This document shows positions 47,425-56,568 of a DNA stretch of 64,000 bases, in pieces (positions within the stretch are counted from its first letter, which is position 1; every line of letters begins with the position of its first letter). A model generated the notes under the pieces. It saw nothing but the letters and a program-made list of their open reading frames with translations, had not been told where the DNA came from and did not search any database. This DNA comes from an uncultured Bacteroidia bacterium. GTDB lineage: Bacteria; Bacteroidota; Bacteroidia; Bacteroidales; F082. The translations under genes and the position numbers were made by a program. The DNA is taken from the NCBI GenBank assembly GCA_902800965.1, contig CADCGK010000005.1, positions 229,542-293,541 on the forward strand. Direction: 5' to 3'.

Positions 47425-48021
47425 ATGAATCTGTTGACGCATTATTCCGATTTGGTTGAGGCTGGCTGCGACGAGGCGGGTAGGGGCTGCCTTGCCGGTC
47501 CGGTGGTGGCGGGTGCCGTCATCCTGAAGCCTGGTGCCGACATCCCTGAATTGGACGATTCCAAGAAGTTGTCGGAGAAGAAGCGGAATGCGTTGCGCGA
47601 AGTGATCATGAAAGAGGCTTTAGCCTATGGCATCGGCATCGTCACGGCTGCTGAAATCGATGAGATCAACATCTTGAACGCCTCGTTTTTGGCCATGCAT
47701 CGTGCCATCGACCAGCTGACGGTTCGCCCTGAGTTTCTCTTGATTGATGGCAATCGATTCAACAAATACCATGATCTGAAACATGTCTGCGTGGTCGGCG
47801 GCGATGCCAAATACCAGGCCATCGCTGCAGCTTCCATCCTGGCCAAGACCACCCGTGACCGTTTGATGGAGGAATATGATCTACAATACCCGATGTATCA
47901 TTGGAAGAAGAACAAAGGTTACCCCACGCCAGAACACAAGCAGGCCATTGCCGACTTTGGCATCACGGAATTGCATCGGAAGAGCTTCAACATGGCGATT
48001 CAGATGAGGTTGGAGTTTTGA
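47425..48021 (+). CDS. rnhB: Ribonuclease HII
   Basis: The 198-aa product begins with the RNase HII motif [20 protein letters not shown] (catalytic Asp and Glu), continues with [26 protein letters not shown] (Asp) and [20 protein letters not shown] (Asp), and ends with [11 protein letters not shown]. All four active-site acids are visible. It removes ribonucleotides and RNA primers from DNA. It starts 2 nt after the membrane-protein gene. Length is normal. Confidence 0.96.
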   Translation: MNLLTHYSDLVEAGCDEAGRGCLAGPVVAGAVILKPGADIPELDDSKKLSEKKRNALREVIMKEALAYGIGIVTAAEIDEINILNASFLAMHRAIDQLTVRPEFLLIDGNRFNKYHDLKHVCVVGGDAKYQAIAAASILAKTTRDRLMEEYDLQYPMYHWKKNKGYPTPEHKQAIADFGITELHRKSFNMAIQMRLEF

Positions 48022-48080
48022 TTTGTACGATAAGCCAAAATTGTTGATAAAAATCTTCTAAGAATTCCCTTTTTTTGTTA

Positions 48081-48088
48081 TATTTTTG
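48081..48088 (+). promoter_or_regulatory. Promoter -7 box for the propeller lipoprotein
   Basis: TATTTTTG, only 4 nt before the ATG at 48093. The transcript would then be nearly leaderless, or the real start may be further in. Confidence 0.45.
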
Positions 48089-48092
48089 CGCT

Positions 48093-50303
48093 ATGCGCAA
48101 ATGGATTTCTGGGATATTGTTTTTGGCTTTCGCAACGCTCTTCTCTTGCTCAAGGAAAGAAGTGTCGCTGCTTGATGCTGTGCCGCTCAACGCGGATGTC
48201 ATCGTTGAGTCATCCGATTCAGCTGTCATCATGATGTTTGACTCGATCCTGTCGGCCCAGATACAGACAGAAAAAGTGAAGAAAGGAAACCCCATGGTCT
48301 TGGCCAGAGTGCCAAGGGATGAACAGCAGGAATTTTTGCTGCTGACGAAGCCTGTCAAGACAGACAAACATGCCGAGAAGATTTACGATGATCCTGACTT
48401 TGCCCGTTTGCAGAAAACCCTTGGGCAGAACGTGGATGGTCATCTCTACTACAAAGATTCTCAAGGGTGGGTGATGCTAGATGTGCTGCCGGAAGGCAAA
48501 AACCTGGTAATGAACGGCTATGCCATGGCTGCGGATTCCACTTCGGCATGGCGACCGTTGAAGTACCAGCTGCCGGTGAAAAACTCCGTAGTGAACATCC
48601 TGCCTTCCAACACCATCATGATGCGTCATTATGGGATGTCGGACTATGCTTCCTATTGGGAGTCGTTCCGCGATGCGGAGAAAGTCAAAGCCTTCAACAA
48701 GAAGTATGGCACTGACGTGGAAAGCAAACTGCTGGCTTATCTCTCGGAGGTTTCCTTTGATGTTTTTGGCTCAAAACGTCAAGAGGCGTTTGTGGGACGG
48801 ATGAACGACCCCTCCGCTGTCATCAAGTTCATGGAACGGCTGGCTTCCAAGGCGGGTGTCAACGCATCACAGAACTATCAAGGATATGTGCTTTACGACC
48901 TTGGGAAAAACGATTTCATCCCCCAGGTTTTCGGCGACGACTTCAAAACCATGAAACGCTGCTGCTATGCCATCGTGGATCAGTACCTCGTGATGGCCTC
49001 CAGCCTTGACGCCATTCAGGAGATCATCTCCTGCTACCGCTCTGGTCGCACCCTTGATTTGAATGAGAGTTTCAGAGCCTTCCAACAAAAGATGCTGGAG
49101 TCGAGCAATATCACGTATTATCAGTTCAAAGACGGACAAACCGTCTCTGTTCAGCTGGCTTCTTCCAAGGACTTGGTCTATACCAACATCTGCGTGAGTA
49201 ACGGCACTGAAGTGAAAAGCGAAAACAACGTCCGATGGAAAGCCAACTTGGATGCACCTTTGAAAGGGAAACCTTATATCTTGGAGGATCAGGCTTCGGC
49301 CAATAAGGTTGTGGTGGCCTTCGATCGTCAGAACACGATGTATCTCATCAACGCTGACGGGACTATCCTTTGGAAAAAACAGCTGGAGGAGGCTCCGCTG
49401 AGCGAAGTATTTGCCGTCGATCGGGCAAACAATGGACAGCTGCAACTCCTTTTCAACACGGCTCATACCATCCAGTTGTTCAACCGCGATGGGTCATGCG
49501 TTGAAGGCTATCCAGTCAGACTGCCTTTCGAGGCTTCCAACGGACTCGCTGTGTTCGACTTCAAGGGAAACAGGGATTATAGGGTGTTGCTCTGTGGCAC
49601 TGACAGGCTGGTTTATAATTATACGTTGGAAGGTAAGGAGGCGGAAGGGTGGAACCATCATCGTTCCGAAGATCTGGTGGAAAAGCCCCTACAACTTGTG
49701 GTGGCGGATGACAAGGATTATTTGATCGTTTCTGATGTCAGCGGCGGCATCCGCATCCTCGACCGTAAGGGCAGTATCCGCATCCCGCTGCCATCCGACA
49801 TGCAAAAGTCACCCACATCGGATATCTATGCCAATGCCACGAACAGGAAGAAAGGACTTTTCCTGACTTCTGACAAGGAAGGAAAGCTGCTGTATGTGAC
49901 GGCTGACGGCAAATTGGGACGCACTGATTTCGGGACGTATTCCGATGGTCATTTCTTCTTGTATGAGGATTTCGACGGCGATAAAGATCCCGATTTCATC
50001 TACCTGGATCAAAAAGATCTGCATGTGTTCGACCGCTTCAAGAAAGAATTGTATTCCCATCATTTCGATTCCGATATCACCACCAAGCCTGTTTTCTTCA
50101 ACATCACACGCAATAAGCGCCTGCTTGGCATCGTTTCAGAAAAAGCTCGTGAGATCTACCTGATCGACCGGAAAGGCCGTATGATCGTGAACTCGGGTCT
50201 GGTGGGTGAGACACCGTTCGCGGTGGGAAGCCTACATAATGATAAGGAAATCAACCTGATTACGGGCGTGGGGAATGCCTTGTTCAACTATGTGATTTAT
50301 TGA
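48093..50303 (+). CDS. Lipoprotein with C-terminal beta-propeller-like region
   Basis: The 736-aa product has a lipoprotein signal (MRKWISGILFLAFATLFSCS). The N-terminal about 330 residues are alpha/beta (VPLNADVIVESSDSAVIMMF, VFGSKRQEAFVGRMNDPSAV, a DUF3352-like pattern), and the rest consists of repeated short beta blades (KVVVAFDRQNTMYLINADGT, QLQLLFNTAHTIQLFNRDGS, KDYLIVSDVSGGIRILDRKG, FYLYEDFDGDKDPDF-like segment). Such proteins occur in Bacteroidetes envelopes without assigned function. The gene follows rnhB and is 6 nt upstream of the TlpA-like gene. Confidence 0.7.
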   Translation: MRKWISGILFLAFATLFSCSRKEVSLLDAVPLNADVIVESSDSAVIMMFDSILSAQIQTEKVKKGNPMVLARVPRDEQQEFLLLTKPVKTDKHAEKIYDDPDFARLQKTLGQNVDGHLYYKDSQGWVMLDVLPEGKNLVMNGYAMAADSTSAWRPLKYQLPVKNSVVNILPSNTIMMRHYGMSDYASYWESFRDAEKVKAFNKKYGTDVESKLLAYLSEVSFDVFGSKRQEAFVGRMNDPSAVIKFMERLASKAGVNASQNYQGYVLYDLGKNDFIPQVFGDDFKTMKRCCYAIVDQYLVMASSLDAIQEIISCYRSGRTLDLNESFRAFQQKMLESSNITYYQFKDGQTVSVQLASSKDLVYTNICVSNGTEVKSENNVRWKANLDAPLKGKPYILEDQASANKVVVAFDRQNTMYLINADGTILWKKQLEEAPLSEVFAVDRANNGQLQLLFNTAHTIQLFNRDGSCVEGYPVRLPFEASNGLAVFDFKGNRDYRVLLCGTDRLVYNYTLEGKEAEGWNHHRSEDLVEKPLQLVVADDKDYLIVSDVSGGIRILDRKGSIRIPLPSDMQKSPTSDIYANATNRKKGLFLTSDKEGKLLYVTADGKLGRTDFGTYSDGHFFLYEDFDGDKDPDFIYLDQKDLHVFDRFKKELYSHHFDSDITTKPVFFNITRNKRLLGIVSEKAREIYLIDRKGRMIVNSGLVGETPFAVGSLHNDKEINLITGVGNALFNYVIY

Positions 50304-50309
50304 GGAAAG

Positions 50310-51509
50310 ATGAAAAATAGATGCTTGGTCTTGCTGCTGACAATCCTTGTCGGAATCCCGATGAGGTTCTTGGCGCAACCTGGCTTTTCAGCTACGATTC
50401 CTCAAATGGCAGGAATGAAGGTTGTGCTGTCGGCCTATACGGGCTTGGATGTCGTCACAGTGGATTCCTTGCTCGGCGATGCTTCGGGACACTTCGTTTA
50501 TGAGCCGGAGCTGCCAGTCGGGATGTATTTCCTCAATGGTCCGAAGACGTACTTGGAGTTCTTATCCGTGGGCAAACCAGTGGCATTACGAATGGATGAT
50601 ATCGATGACGAGTATGGCGTCATTTTCTATGACTCGCCAGAGAACACAAGGTGGATAGCCTATCTTGCCCTTCGTGAACGATATCGTTATGGTAGAGACA
50701 ATCCTGCGGCTTTTTACCGGCTAACCGACAGCCTGATCGGAGATGCGAACGATTATGCGGTGAGACTGATTCGGTCAGACCGAGATGAAGAGTTGTATCC
50801 ATCGGATTTCCAAGATCCTGACCTGATTCCAACCAATGTGCTCACTACTAAGATCGTGCATCGTTTAGAGCTTTCGGATAATGATTTCGTCCTCGGCTCG
50901 GACCAGATTCTGAACATGGCCAAGGTGGATATGAAGGGATATGGTTTTGCATTGCAATACTTGTTGAAAGGCTTTACGGCGCTGGGTTTGTCGGACGTGA
51001 CAGACCATCTGCTGAACTTCCCTTGCATTGCAGAAGGCGAGATTTCCGAAGAGGAAGGACAGTGGCTGGAAACGCTCGTGGAACCTTACCAAAAGGTAAG
51101 GGTGGGTGTGAAGGCACCTGATATCCAAATGGTCACGATCGACGGCAAACCTTATCATCTCTATGCATCGGAGGCTGAACACATCCTGGTGTTGTTCTGG
51201 GCTGCCGATTGTGAGTATTGCCATGATTTCATGCGGAGCATCAAGAAAAACCTTGACCTTGGAAAGACATACGAGTTGGTGACTTTTGTCATCGCCGACA
51301 GCGAGAAGGAAACCAAAAGGAAGCTTCGGAAGATGAAGCTTGATGGATGGCATTGTTACGATGAGGCCCGCTGGGAGGGGAAGGCATTTTTGGATTATCA
51401 CGTGACATCCACGCCGACGGTGTTTCTGCTGGATAAGGATAAGACCATCGTGTGCAAGCCATACGATTGGAACGAGTTGAAAAAATGGTTGGATAATAAT
51501 AAATACTAA
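50310..51509 (+). CDS. TlpA-like thioredoxin-family protein
   Basis: The 399-aa product has a signal peptide (KNRCLVLLLTILVGIPMRFL then AQ), an N-terminal DUF4369-like beta domain, a helical middle with a DUF5106-like feel, and a C-terminal thioredoxin domain: VGVKAPDIQMVTIDGKPYHL, VLFWAADCEYCHDFMRSIKK with the active-site CEYC, and STPTVFLLDKDKTIV with the cis-Pro. It should act in the periplasm, perhaps reducing disulfides. It lies between the propeller lipoprotein and the GH3 fusion gene (5 nt spacing), in one operon. Confidence 0.82.
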   Translation: MKNRCLVLLLTILVGIPMRFLAQPGFSATIPQMAGMKVVLSAYTGLDVVTVDSLLGDASGHFVYEPELPVGMYFLNGPKTYLEFLSVGKPVALRMDDIDDEYGVIFYDSPENTRWIAYLALRERYRYGRDNPAAFYRLTDSLIGDANDYAVRLIRSDRDEELYPSDFQDPDLIPTNVLTTKIVHRLELSDNDFVLGSDQILNMAKVDMKGYGFALQYLLKGFTALGLSDVTDHLLNFPCIAEGEISEEEGQWLETLVEPYQKVRVGVKAPDIQMVTIDGKPYHLYASEAEHILVLFWAADCEYCHDFMRSIKKNLDLGKTYELVTFVIADSEKETKRKLRKMKLDGWHCYDEARWEGKAFLDYHVTSTPTVFLLDKDKTIVCKPYDWNELKKWLDNNKY

Positions 51510-51514
51510 AATAA

Positions 51515-54466
51515 ATGAAAAGAAGTCTTTTTTCGGTTGCGTTAGTCGCCATCATGCTGTTCTCGGGACAGCTCTTTGCTCAAGATGAAGAGTCGCGTTG
51601 GGTGGACTCAGTGTATAACAGCCTTACCATGGAACAACGTGTGGGTCAGTTGATCTGCATGAGGGCCAATAACCCGGACAAGCCATTCGAGAAGCTGGTC
51701 GGGGATTATATCAAGAAGTACAATATCGGCGGTGTGTGTTTCTTTAGGGCAGATGCCAAGCCTCAAGTGGAACAAACCAATGCTTGGCAGGCGCTGGCAC
51801 AGACGCCGTTGATGGTGGCCATCGATGCTGAATGGGGTCTCGCGATGCGCGTGAAGAATTCCATCGCCTATCCTTATCAGATGACACTGGGCGCCATTAC
51901 GGACAACCAGTTGATTTACACTATGGGACAGCAGGTGGCCGAACAGTGCAGAAGGATGGGCATCCATGTCAACTTCGCTCCTGTCGCCGATGTGAACTCC
52001 AATGCCAAGAACCCCGTCATCGGCGTGCGCAGTTTCGGCGAAGATCCCAAAAATGTGGGAGAGAAGGCAGCCGCTTACGCCCTGGGTATGCAAAACCAAG
52101 GTCTGGTGACCTCCATGAAGCATTTCCCTGGCCATGGCGACACCGATACCGACTCGCATCTCACACTGCCTACTGTGACCCGTCCCTACGAGGAAGTCAA
52201 AGACGTGGATCTGGCTTCTTTCCGCTATCTTATTGAGCGCGGTGTCAATGGTGCCATGGTCGGTCATCTCTATTTCCCCGCCATTGAAAAGGTGGCGAAT
52301 ACTTCCTCCTCGCTTTCTAAAGGTGTGGTTACCGACCTTCTGAAAACCGAGATGGGTTTCGAAGGACTGATCTTCACGGATGGCCTTGACATGAAGGGCG
52401 TTTCCCAGACGGTGCCTGCGGATAGTGTCTCCTACGTGGCTTTCCTGGCTGGCAACGATGTGCTGATCCTGCCCCATGACGTGCCGAAAGCCATCAAACA
52501 GATCAAGGAAGGTGCTGAACGCGACCCAGAGATCGCTGCGAGAGTAGAGGAGAGCTGCAAGAAAATCTTGAGATATAAATTCCGCGCAGGACTGAATCAT
52601 TATCAACCTGTTGCCACGGAGAGCCTGGCTTCCGATCTTAAAAAGCTTGAATACTACGATTTGAGACGTCAGCTGTTTGATGAGGCGGTTACCATGTTGC
52701 GTAACGAGGATCAGGTCATCCCTTTGAAAGCAAAACAAAAGATTGCCATGGTGACCATTGGCAACGAAAGCAGCGCGAAACGTATGGCCGATGCCTTGAC
52801 CAAGGCTGGACTGAAGCCTAAATGCTATAACGTTACGAAAGACCGTGTAGGGGAAGCCAAAGTATGGCTGCCTGAACTGGAGTCGTATGACGTGGTGGTG
52901 GTGAATGTCTTGCAGACCAGCATGTTTGCCTCCAAGAATTTCGGTGTCAATGATGGTACGGTGGACTTTTTCAACAAGCTGGTTGCCCAAAACGATGTGG
53001 TGCTCAACTTGTTTGCTTGCCCATACGCCTTGGACCGTTTCCGTATCAATAACAGTGTGATAGGCTTGCTGGTTGGCTATCAGGATGAGGAAGAGGCCGT
53101 CGATGCTGTCGGAGCCATCCTTACTGGAGCCAAGACTGCTCATGGTAAGTTGCCTGTTTCCACCTCTAAGTTCAAATGTGGCGATGGCATCGTCCCCGTT
53201 GAACTCGTTGTTCCAGCTTCTGCTGCTACGCCAGTGCTGAAAGAAGGATCGCTGTCCATCAACCAAAAGCCACTGCCTAAAGGTAAGCTTGATGCGAAAT
53301 ACGAGCGGATGTTGGATTCCATCGCCAAGATGGGCATACAGAAGGGCGCTTATCCTGGATGCCAGATCCTGGCAATGAAAGACGGCAAGGTGGTGTATGA
53401 CAAGTGCTTCGGCACCTTTACCTACGGTGGCGGAAACAAAGTGGTACCAGAAGATGTGTTTGACATTGCCTCTCTGACCAAGATCTTCGCCTCCACATTG
53501 GCGGTGATGAAACTCTATGAAGACGGCTTGCTGGATCTCAACAAGACCATGGGCGACTATTTCCCTTACCTGAAAGGTTCCACCAAAGGTCCCATCAAGA
53601 TCATTGAAATCTTAACACACCAGTCTGGCATGAAGTCGTGGATTCCATTCCACCTGAAGCTGATCGATGAAAATGGACCGATGCCGGAATACTTCATTGA
53701 CCATATCGACGAGGCGCATACCGTGCGCGTGGCGGAGAACCTGTATCTCGTGAACGACTATAAGGAAAAGATCATCGATTCCATCATGAAGAGCCCCATG
53801 AAAGAGAAGAAGTATGTGTATTGCGACATGGGCTTCTATTTCATTCCTGAGCTGGTCAAACAGCTGACCAACAAGAGCTTGGAGGAATACCTTGAAGAGA
53901 AGTTCTATGGTCCCATGAATCTGACCAACATAGGCTTCTGCCCCTTGCATTGGAGAACGCGCGAGACGATCATTCCTACCGAGGACGACCAAACTTTCCG
54001 CAAACAGTTGCTTTGGGGTGATGTCCACGATCAGATGGCCTCGTTGATGGGAGGTGTCTCAGGTCATGCTGGCCTCTTTGCCAACTCACACGATCTGGCG
54101 GTCATCGCACAGATGCTGCTGGATGGCGGCAAATATGAAGGAAAACAGTTGCTGAAGGCTTCCACCATCAAGTACTTCACCACGGCACCGTTTACCGATA
54201 ACAACAACCGCCGCGGATTGGGATTCGATAAGCTGCCTTTGGGCAAGAAAGGCTCTTCCACCGCTTCCAAGTCGGGTTCGATGGCAGGTTATGGACATAC
54301 TGGCTTTACCGGGACTTTCTTCTGGAACGATCCCGAGAACAATACGGTTATCGTGTTCCTGTCCAACCGCGTGCATCCCACTTCAGACAACGGCCTGCTG
54401 ATGAAACTCGATATCCGCACGAAGCTCCATGATGTGCTGTATCAGGCGTTTCCTATTGAGAAGTGA
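51515..54466 (+). CDS. GH3 beta-N-acetylglucosaminidase fused to a class C beta-lactamase-like domain
   Basis: The 983-aa product has a signal peptide (MKRSLFSVALVAIMLFSGQL then FA). The N-terminal half is a GH3 domain of the NagZ type: KHFPGHGDTDTDSHLTLP carries the His-Asp acid/base element, and LIFTDGLDMKGV the Asp nucleophile. A GH3 C-terminal-like part follows. The last about 380 residues are a serine hydrolase of the beta-lactamase/esterase fold: ASLTKIF (Ser-x-x-Lys), YCDMGFYF (Tyr-x-Asp) and GYGHTGFTG (His-x-Gly). This fusion is known from Bacteroidetes and suggests cleavage of peptidoglycan fragments in the periplasm. Confidence 0.92.
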   Translation: MKRSLFSVALVAIMLFSGQLFAQDEESRWVDSVYNSLTMEQRVGQLICMRANNPDKPFEKLVGDYIKKYNIGGVCFFRADAKPQVEQTNAWQALAQTPLMVAIDAEWGLAMRVKNSIAYPYQMTLGAITDNQLIYTMGQQVAEQCRRMGIHVNFAPVADVNSNAKNPVIGVRSFGEDPKNVGEKAAAYALGMQNQGLVTSMKHFPGHGDTDTDSHLTLPTVTRPYEEVKDVDLASFRYLIERGVNGAMVGHLYFPAIEKVANTSSSLSKGVVTDLLKTEMGFEGLIFTDGLDMKGVSQTVPADSVSYVAFLAGNDVLILPHDVPKAIKQIKEGAERDPEIAARVEESCKKILRYKFRAGLNHYQPVATESLASDLKKLEYYDLRRQLFDEAVTMLRNEDQVIPLKAKQKIAMVTIGNESSAKRMADALTKAGLKPKCYNVTKDRVGEAKVWLPELESYDVVVVNVLQTSMFASKNFGVNDGTVDFFNKLVAQNDVVLNLFACPYALDRFRINNSVIGLLVGYQDEEEAVDAVGAILTGAKTAHGKLPVSTSKFKCGDGIVPVELVVPASAATPVLKEGSLSINQKPLPKGKLDAKYERMLDSIAKMGIQKGAYPGCQILAMKDGKVVYDKCFGTFTYGGGNKVVPEDVFDIASLTKIFASTLAVMKLYEDGLLDLNKTMGDYFPYLKGSTKGPIKIIEILTHQSGMKSWIPFHLKLIDENGPMPEYFIDHIDEAHTVRVAENLYLVNDYKEKIIDSIMKSPMKEKKYVYCDMGFYFIPELVKQLTNKSLEEYLEEKFYGPMNLTNIGFCPLHWRTRETIIPTEDDQTFRKQLLWGDVHDQMASLMGGVSGHAGLFANSHDLAVIAQMLLDGGKYEGKQLLKASTIKYFTTAPFTDNNNRRGLGFDKLPLGKKGSSTASKSGSMAGYGHTGFTGTFFWNDPENNTVIVFLSNRVHPTSDNGLLMKLDIRTKLHDVLYQAFPIEK

Positions 54467-54571
54467 GAGGTTAGAGGTGAGAGGTTAAAGGTGAGAGGTG
54501 AGAGGTTAGAGGTTAGAGGTTAGAGGTTCCCCAATTCAGACCTCTAACCTCTCACCTTTAACCTATAACCT
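54463..54571. repeat. Inverted pair of 7-bp-period repeats (long)
   Basis: Nine or ten TGAGAGG/TTAGAGG units run from 54463 to about 54529, and the complementary CCTCTAACCTCTCACC array from 54539 to about 54570. It lies between two convergent genes and reaches both stop codons. This is the longest member of the family here. Confidence 0.9.
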
Positions 54572-55164
54572 TAATTGTCTTCCGGGTTCTTCGGGAACCG
54601 GCTCCACATGCCGTATTCCTTTCCCATGTGGGAAACGAAGGCCTTCCACATCTGGTCGGGGGGAGTGGAGAGGAGCGTCTTGCTGTTGGTCTTGCTGACG
54701 ATCCAGGAGTTACGGGAAAGCTCATCCACCAACTGTCCGGCTTCCCATCCAGAATAGCCGAGGAAAAAGCGTACGTTGTGTTGGTTGACGATGCCTTGGG
54801 CGATCAACTCGTTGAGGGTGTCAGTGTCGCCGCCCCAGTACAAACCCTCCATGATTTTGCAGGTTCCTGGGATGAGATCCCCCAGCGTATGCATGAAGAA
54901 AATCTGGTTCTCTGCCACAGGACCGCCCAGATACACTGGCGCGTCAAAGTCTTCGAACACATCTACGATCTCAGCCAACCTAACGTTGAGCGACTTGTTC
55001 ATGATGATGCCGAAGGATCCTTCCGACTCGTTGTGGTCAACGAGCAAGATAACAGAACGACCAAAATGGAAGTCGTTCATTGTTGGTTCTGACAACAAGA
55101 GGTCTCCTTGTTTGGGCTCTAAAGTGTTGCTGTGTATCTGAAAGAGTTTCTTTAAGTCCATCAA
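54571..55164 (-). CDS. YqgE/AlgH-family protein
   Basis: The 197-aa product matches the YqgE/AlgH (DUF179) family: KQGDLLLSEPTMNDFHFGRS, VILLVDHNESEGSFGIIMNK, VYLGGPVAENQIFFMHTLGD and FLGYSGWEAGQLVDELSRNS. It is a cytoplasmic protein of unknown biochemical role, sometimes described as a transcriptional regulator. Its stop falls beside the inverted repeat at 54463, its start opposite the murL-like gene. The start may be the first or second Met (55164 or 55161). Confidence 0.92.
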   Translation of the reverse strand: MMDLKKLFQIHSNTLEPKQGDLLLSEPTMNDFHFGRSVILLVDHNESEGSFGIIMNKSLNVRLAEIVDVFEDFDAPVYLGGPVAENQIFFMHTLGDLIPGTCKIMEGLYWGGDTDTLNELIAQGIVNQHNVRFFLGYSGWEAGQLVDELSRNSWIVSKTNSKTLLSTPPDQMWKAFVSHMGKEYGMWSRFPKNPEDN

Positions 55165-55231
55165 TCGTGAAATTGAAACGCAAAAATATCAACAATTCAA
55201 CAAATAAACAATTCAACAAATCAACTTTTAT

Positions 55232-55239
55232 TATTTTTG
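55232..55239 (+). promoter_or_regulatory. Promoter -7 box for the murL-like gene
   Basis: TATTTTTG, 18 nt before the TTG start at 55258. Confidence 0.55.
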
Positions 55240-55257
55240 TAGAAAATTTGTACGACA

Positions 55258-56568
55258 TTGAAACGGAGTGAAAACCAGCAACGGTTTGATGCGTTGCGCG
55301 AACAGTTCAAGAGCTTTACTTTTTGCCAACAGGAAGTAAAACTTGAGGATGGCGTGTTGTCCATGACTTTTCATTTCAGCTTGGACGATTGCTATGATTT
55401 TTATCCTACGTTGACCATTCCTTCCCGTCCGTTTTATCGCTGGGAGACCATTCCTCAAGCGCAGCTTGATGCTTTGGCTTTCAATATCGGCATGGTTGAG
55501 CTGGTCAGCTATTGGAAACTGGCCTGTCCGAAAACCATCGTGGTAAAGCCTTTCGACCTGAAACTCTGTCAGAAAAAATGGTGGAGGCACCTATATTATA
55601 ACGGCTTGGGTGAATTCCGCTATTTGAATGGGATTGACTGTTCCGAGGCGGATTTCCTGAAGATAGAGTCGGGTACCGACCATGAGATGAAAAGCCTTGA
55701 TATGCCATTGGAAGAGAAGACCTTGATTCCCGTGGGTGGTGGCAAAGACTCTGTGGTGACCTTGGAGATGCTACGCGATGAGATGCCTGTCATCCCATTG
55801 ATTGTCAACCCTCGTGGTGCCACCATCGAATGTGTGAAAGCGGCAGGCTACACCATGGACGATGTGGCTGTCATCAACCGAACCTTGGATCCAACCATGT
55901 TACGGCTCAATCAGGAGGGTTTCCTGAATGGCCATACGCCATTTTCGGCATTGCTCGCATTTATCTCCATCCTAATAGGGTTTGGCACAGGCTCGAAGTA
56001 CGTTGCCTTGTCGAATGAATCGAGTGCCAATGAGTCAACGGTTCCTGGTACGGACATCAACCATCAATATAGCAAATCCATTGAGTTTGAGCGAGATTTC
56101 AGGGAGTATGTCGCCATGCATCTCAATGAGGAGATTCAATACTTTAGCTTCTTGCGACCTTTGAGCGAGATGCAAATCGCCTCGTTTTTCAGCAGGTGTG
56201 AAGCATATCATGGGGTCTTCAAGAGCTGCAACGCCGGTAGCAAAACCGACTCGTGGTGCGGCAAATGTCCCAAATGTCTCTTTACTTGGATCATCCTTTC
56301 GCCTTTCCTTTCGAAGGAGAAGCTGACGGCCATATTTGGCAAGGATTTGATGGCGGACGCAAGCCTTCAACCCATCTTCGAGGAACTGAACGGAACGGCG
56401 GCGGTGAAGCCCTTTGAATGTGTTGGGACAGTGGAGGAGGTGAGAGCCTGCATGGAGGCCGTCGGCGGTAATAGAGATGGCGTTGACGAGATATTGAGAC
56501 GCTTCAACGAGGAGAACTTCTTGCCAGAGCGCTTTGTTGACATCCTAAAATCCAAGCTTTATGTTTGA
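55258..56568 (+). CDS. murL: MurL-type UDP-MurNAc-L-Ala-L-Glu epimerase
   Basis: The 436-aa product starts at a TTG; no ATG or GTG lies between the promoter box and residue 36. A PP-loop-like motif IPVGGGKDSVVTLEML, then LSNESSANESTVPGTDINHQ with YSKSIEFERDFREY, and a Cys motif (SWCGKCPKCLFTW) are as I recall for MurL, the ATP-dependent epimerase found in Xanthomonas that converts the L-Glu of UDP-MurNAc-L-Ala-L-Glu to D-Glu. It overlaps by 8 nt a murD-like gene, as expected for the MurD2-MurL pathway. Identification is from motif memory and context. Confidence 0.75.
   Translation: MKRSENQQRFDALREQFKSFTFCQQEVKLEDGVLSMTFHFSLDDCYDFYPTLTIPSRPFYRWETIPQAQLDALAFNIGMVELVSYWKLACPKTIVVKPFDLKLCQKKWWRHLYYNGLGEFRYLNGIDCSEADFLKIESGTDHEMKSLDMPLEEKTLIPVGGGKDSVVTLEMLRDEMPVIPLIVNPRGATIECVKAAGYTMDDVAVINRTLDPTMLRLNQEGFLNGHTPFSALLAFISILIGFGTGSKYVALSNESSANESTVPGTDINHQYSKSIEFERDFREYVAMHLNEEIQYFSFLRPLSEMQIASFFSRCEAYHGVFKSCNAGSKTDSWCGKCPKCLFTWIILSPFLSKEKLTAIFGKDLMADASLQPIFEELNGTAAVKPFECVGTVEEVRACMEAVGGNRDGVDEILRRFNEENFLPERFVDILKSKLYV

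Noticed and set aside
54463..54571. CRISPR array
   Set aside because: The 7-bp units are contiguous without spacers; no cas genes are present.
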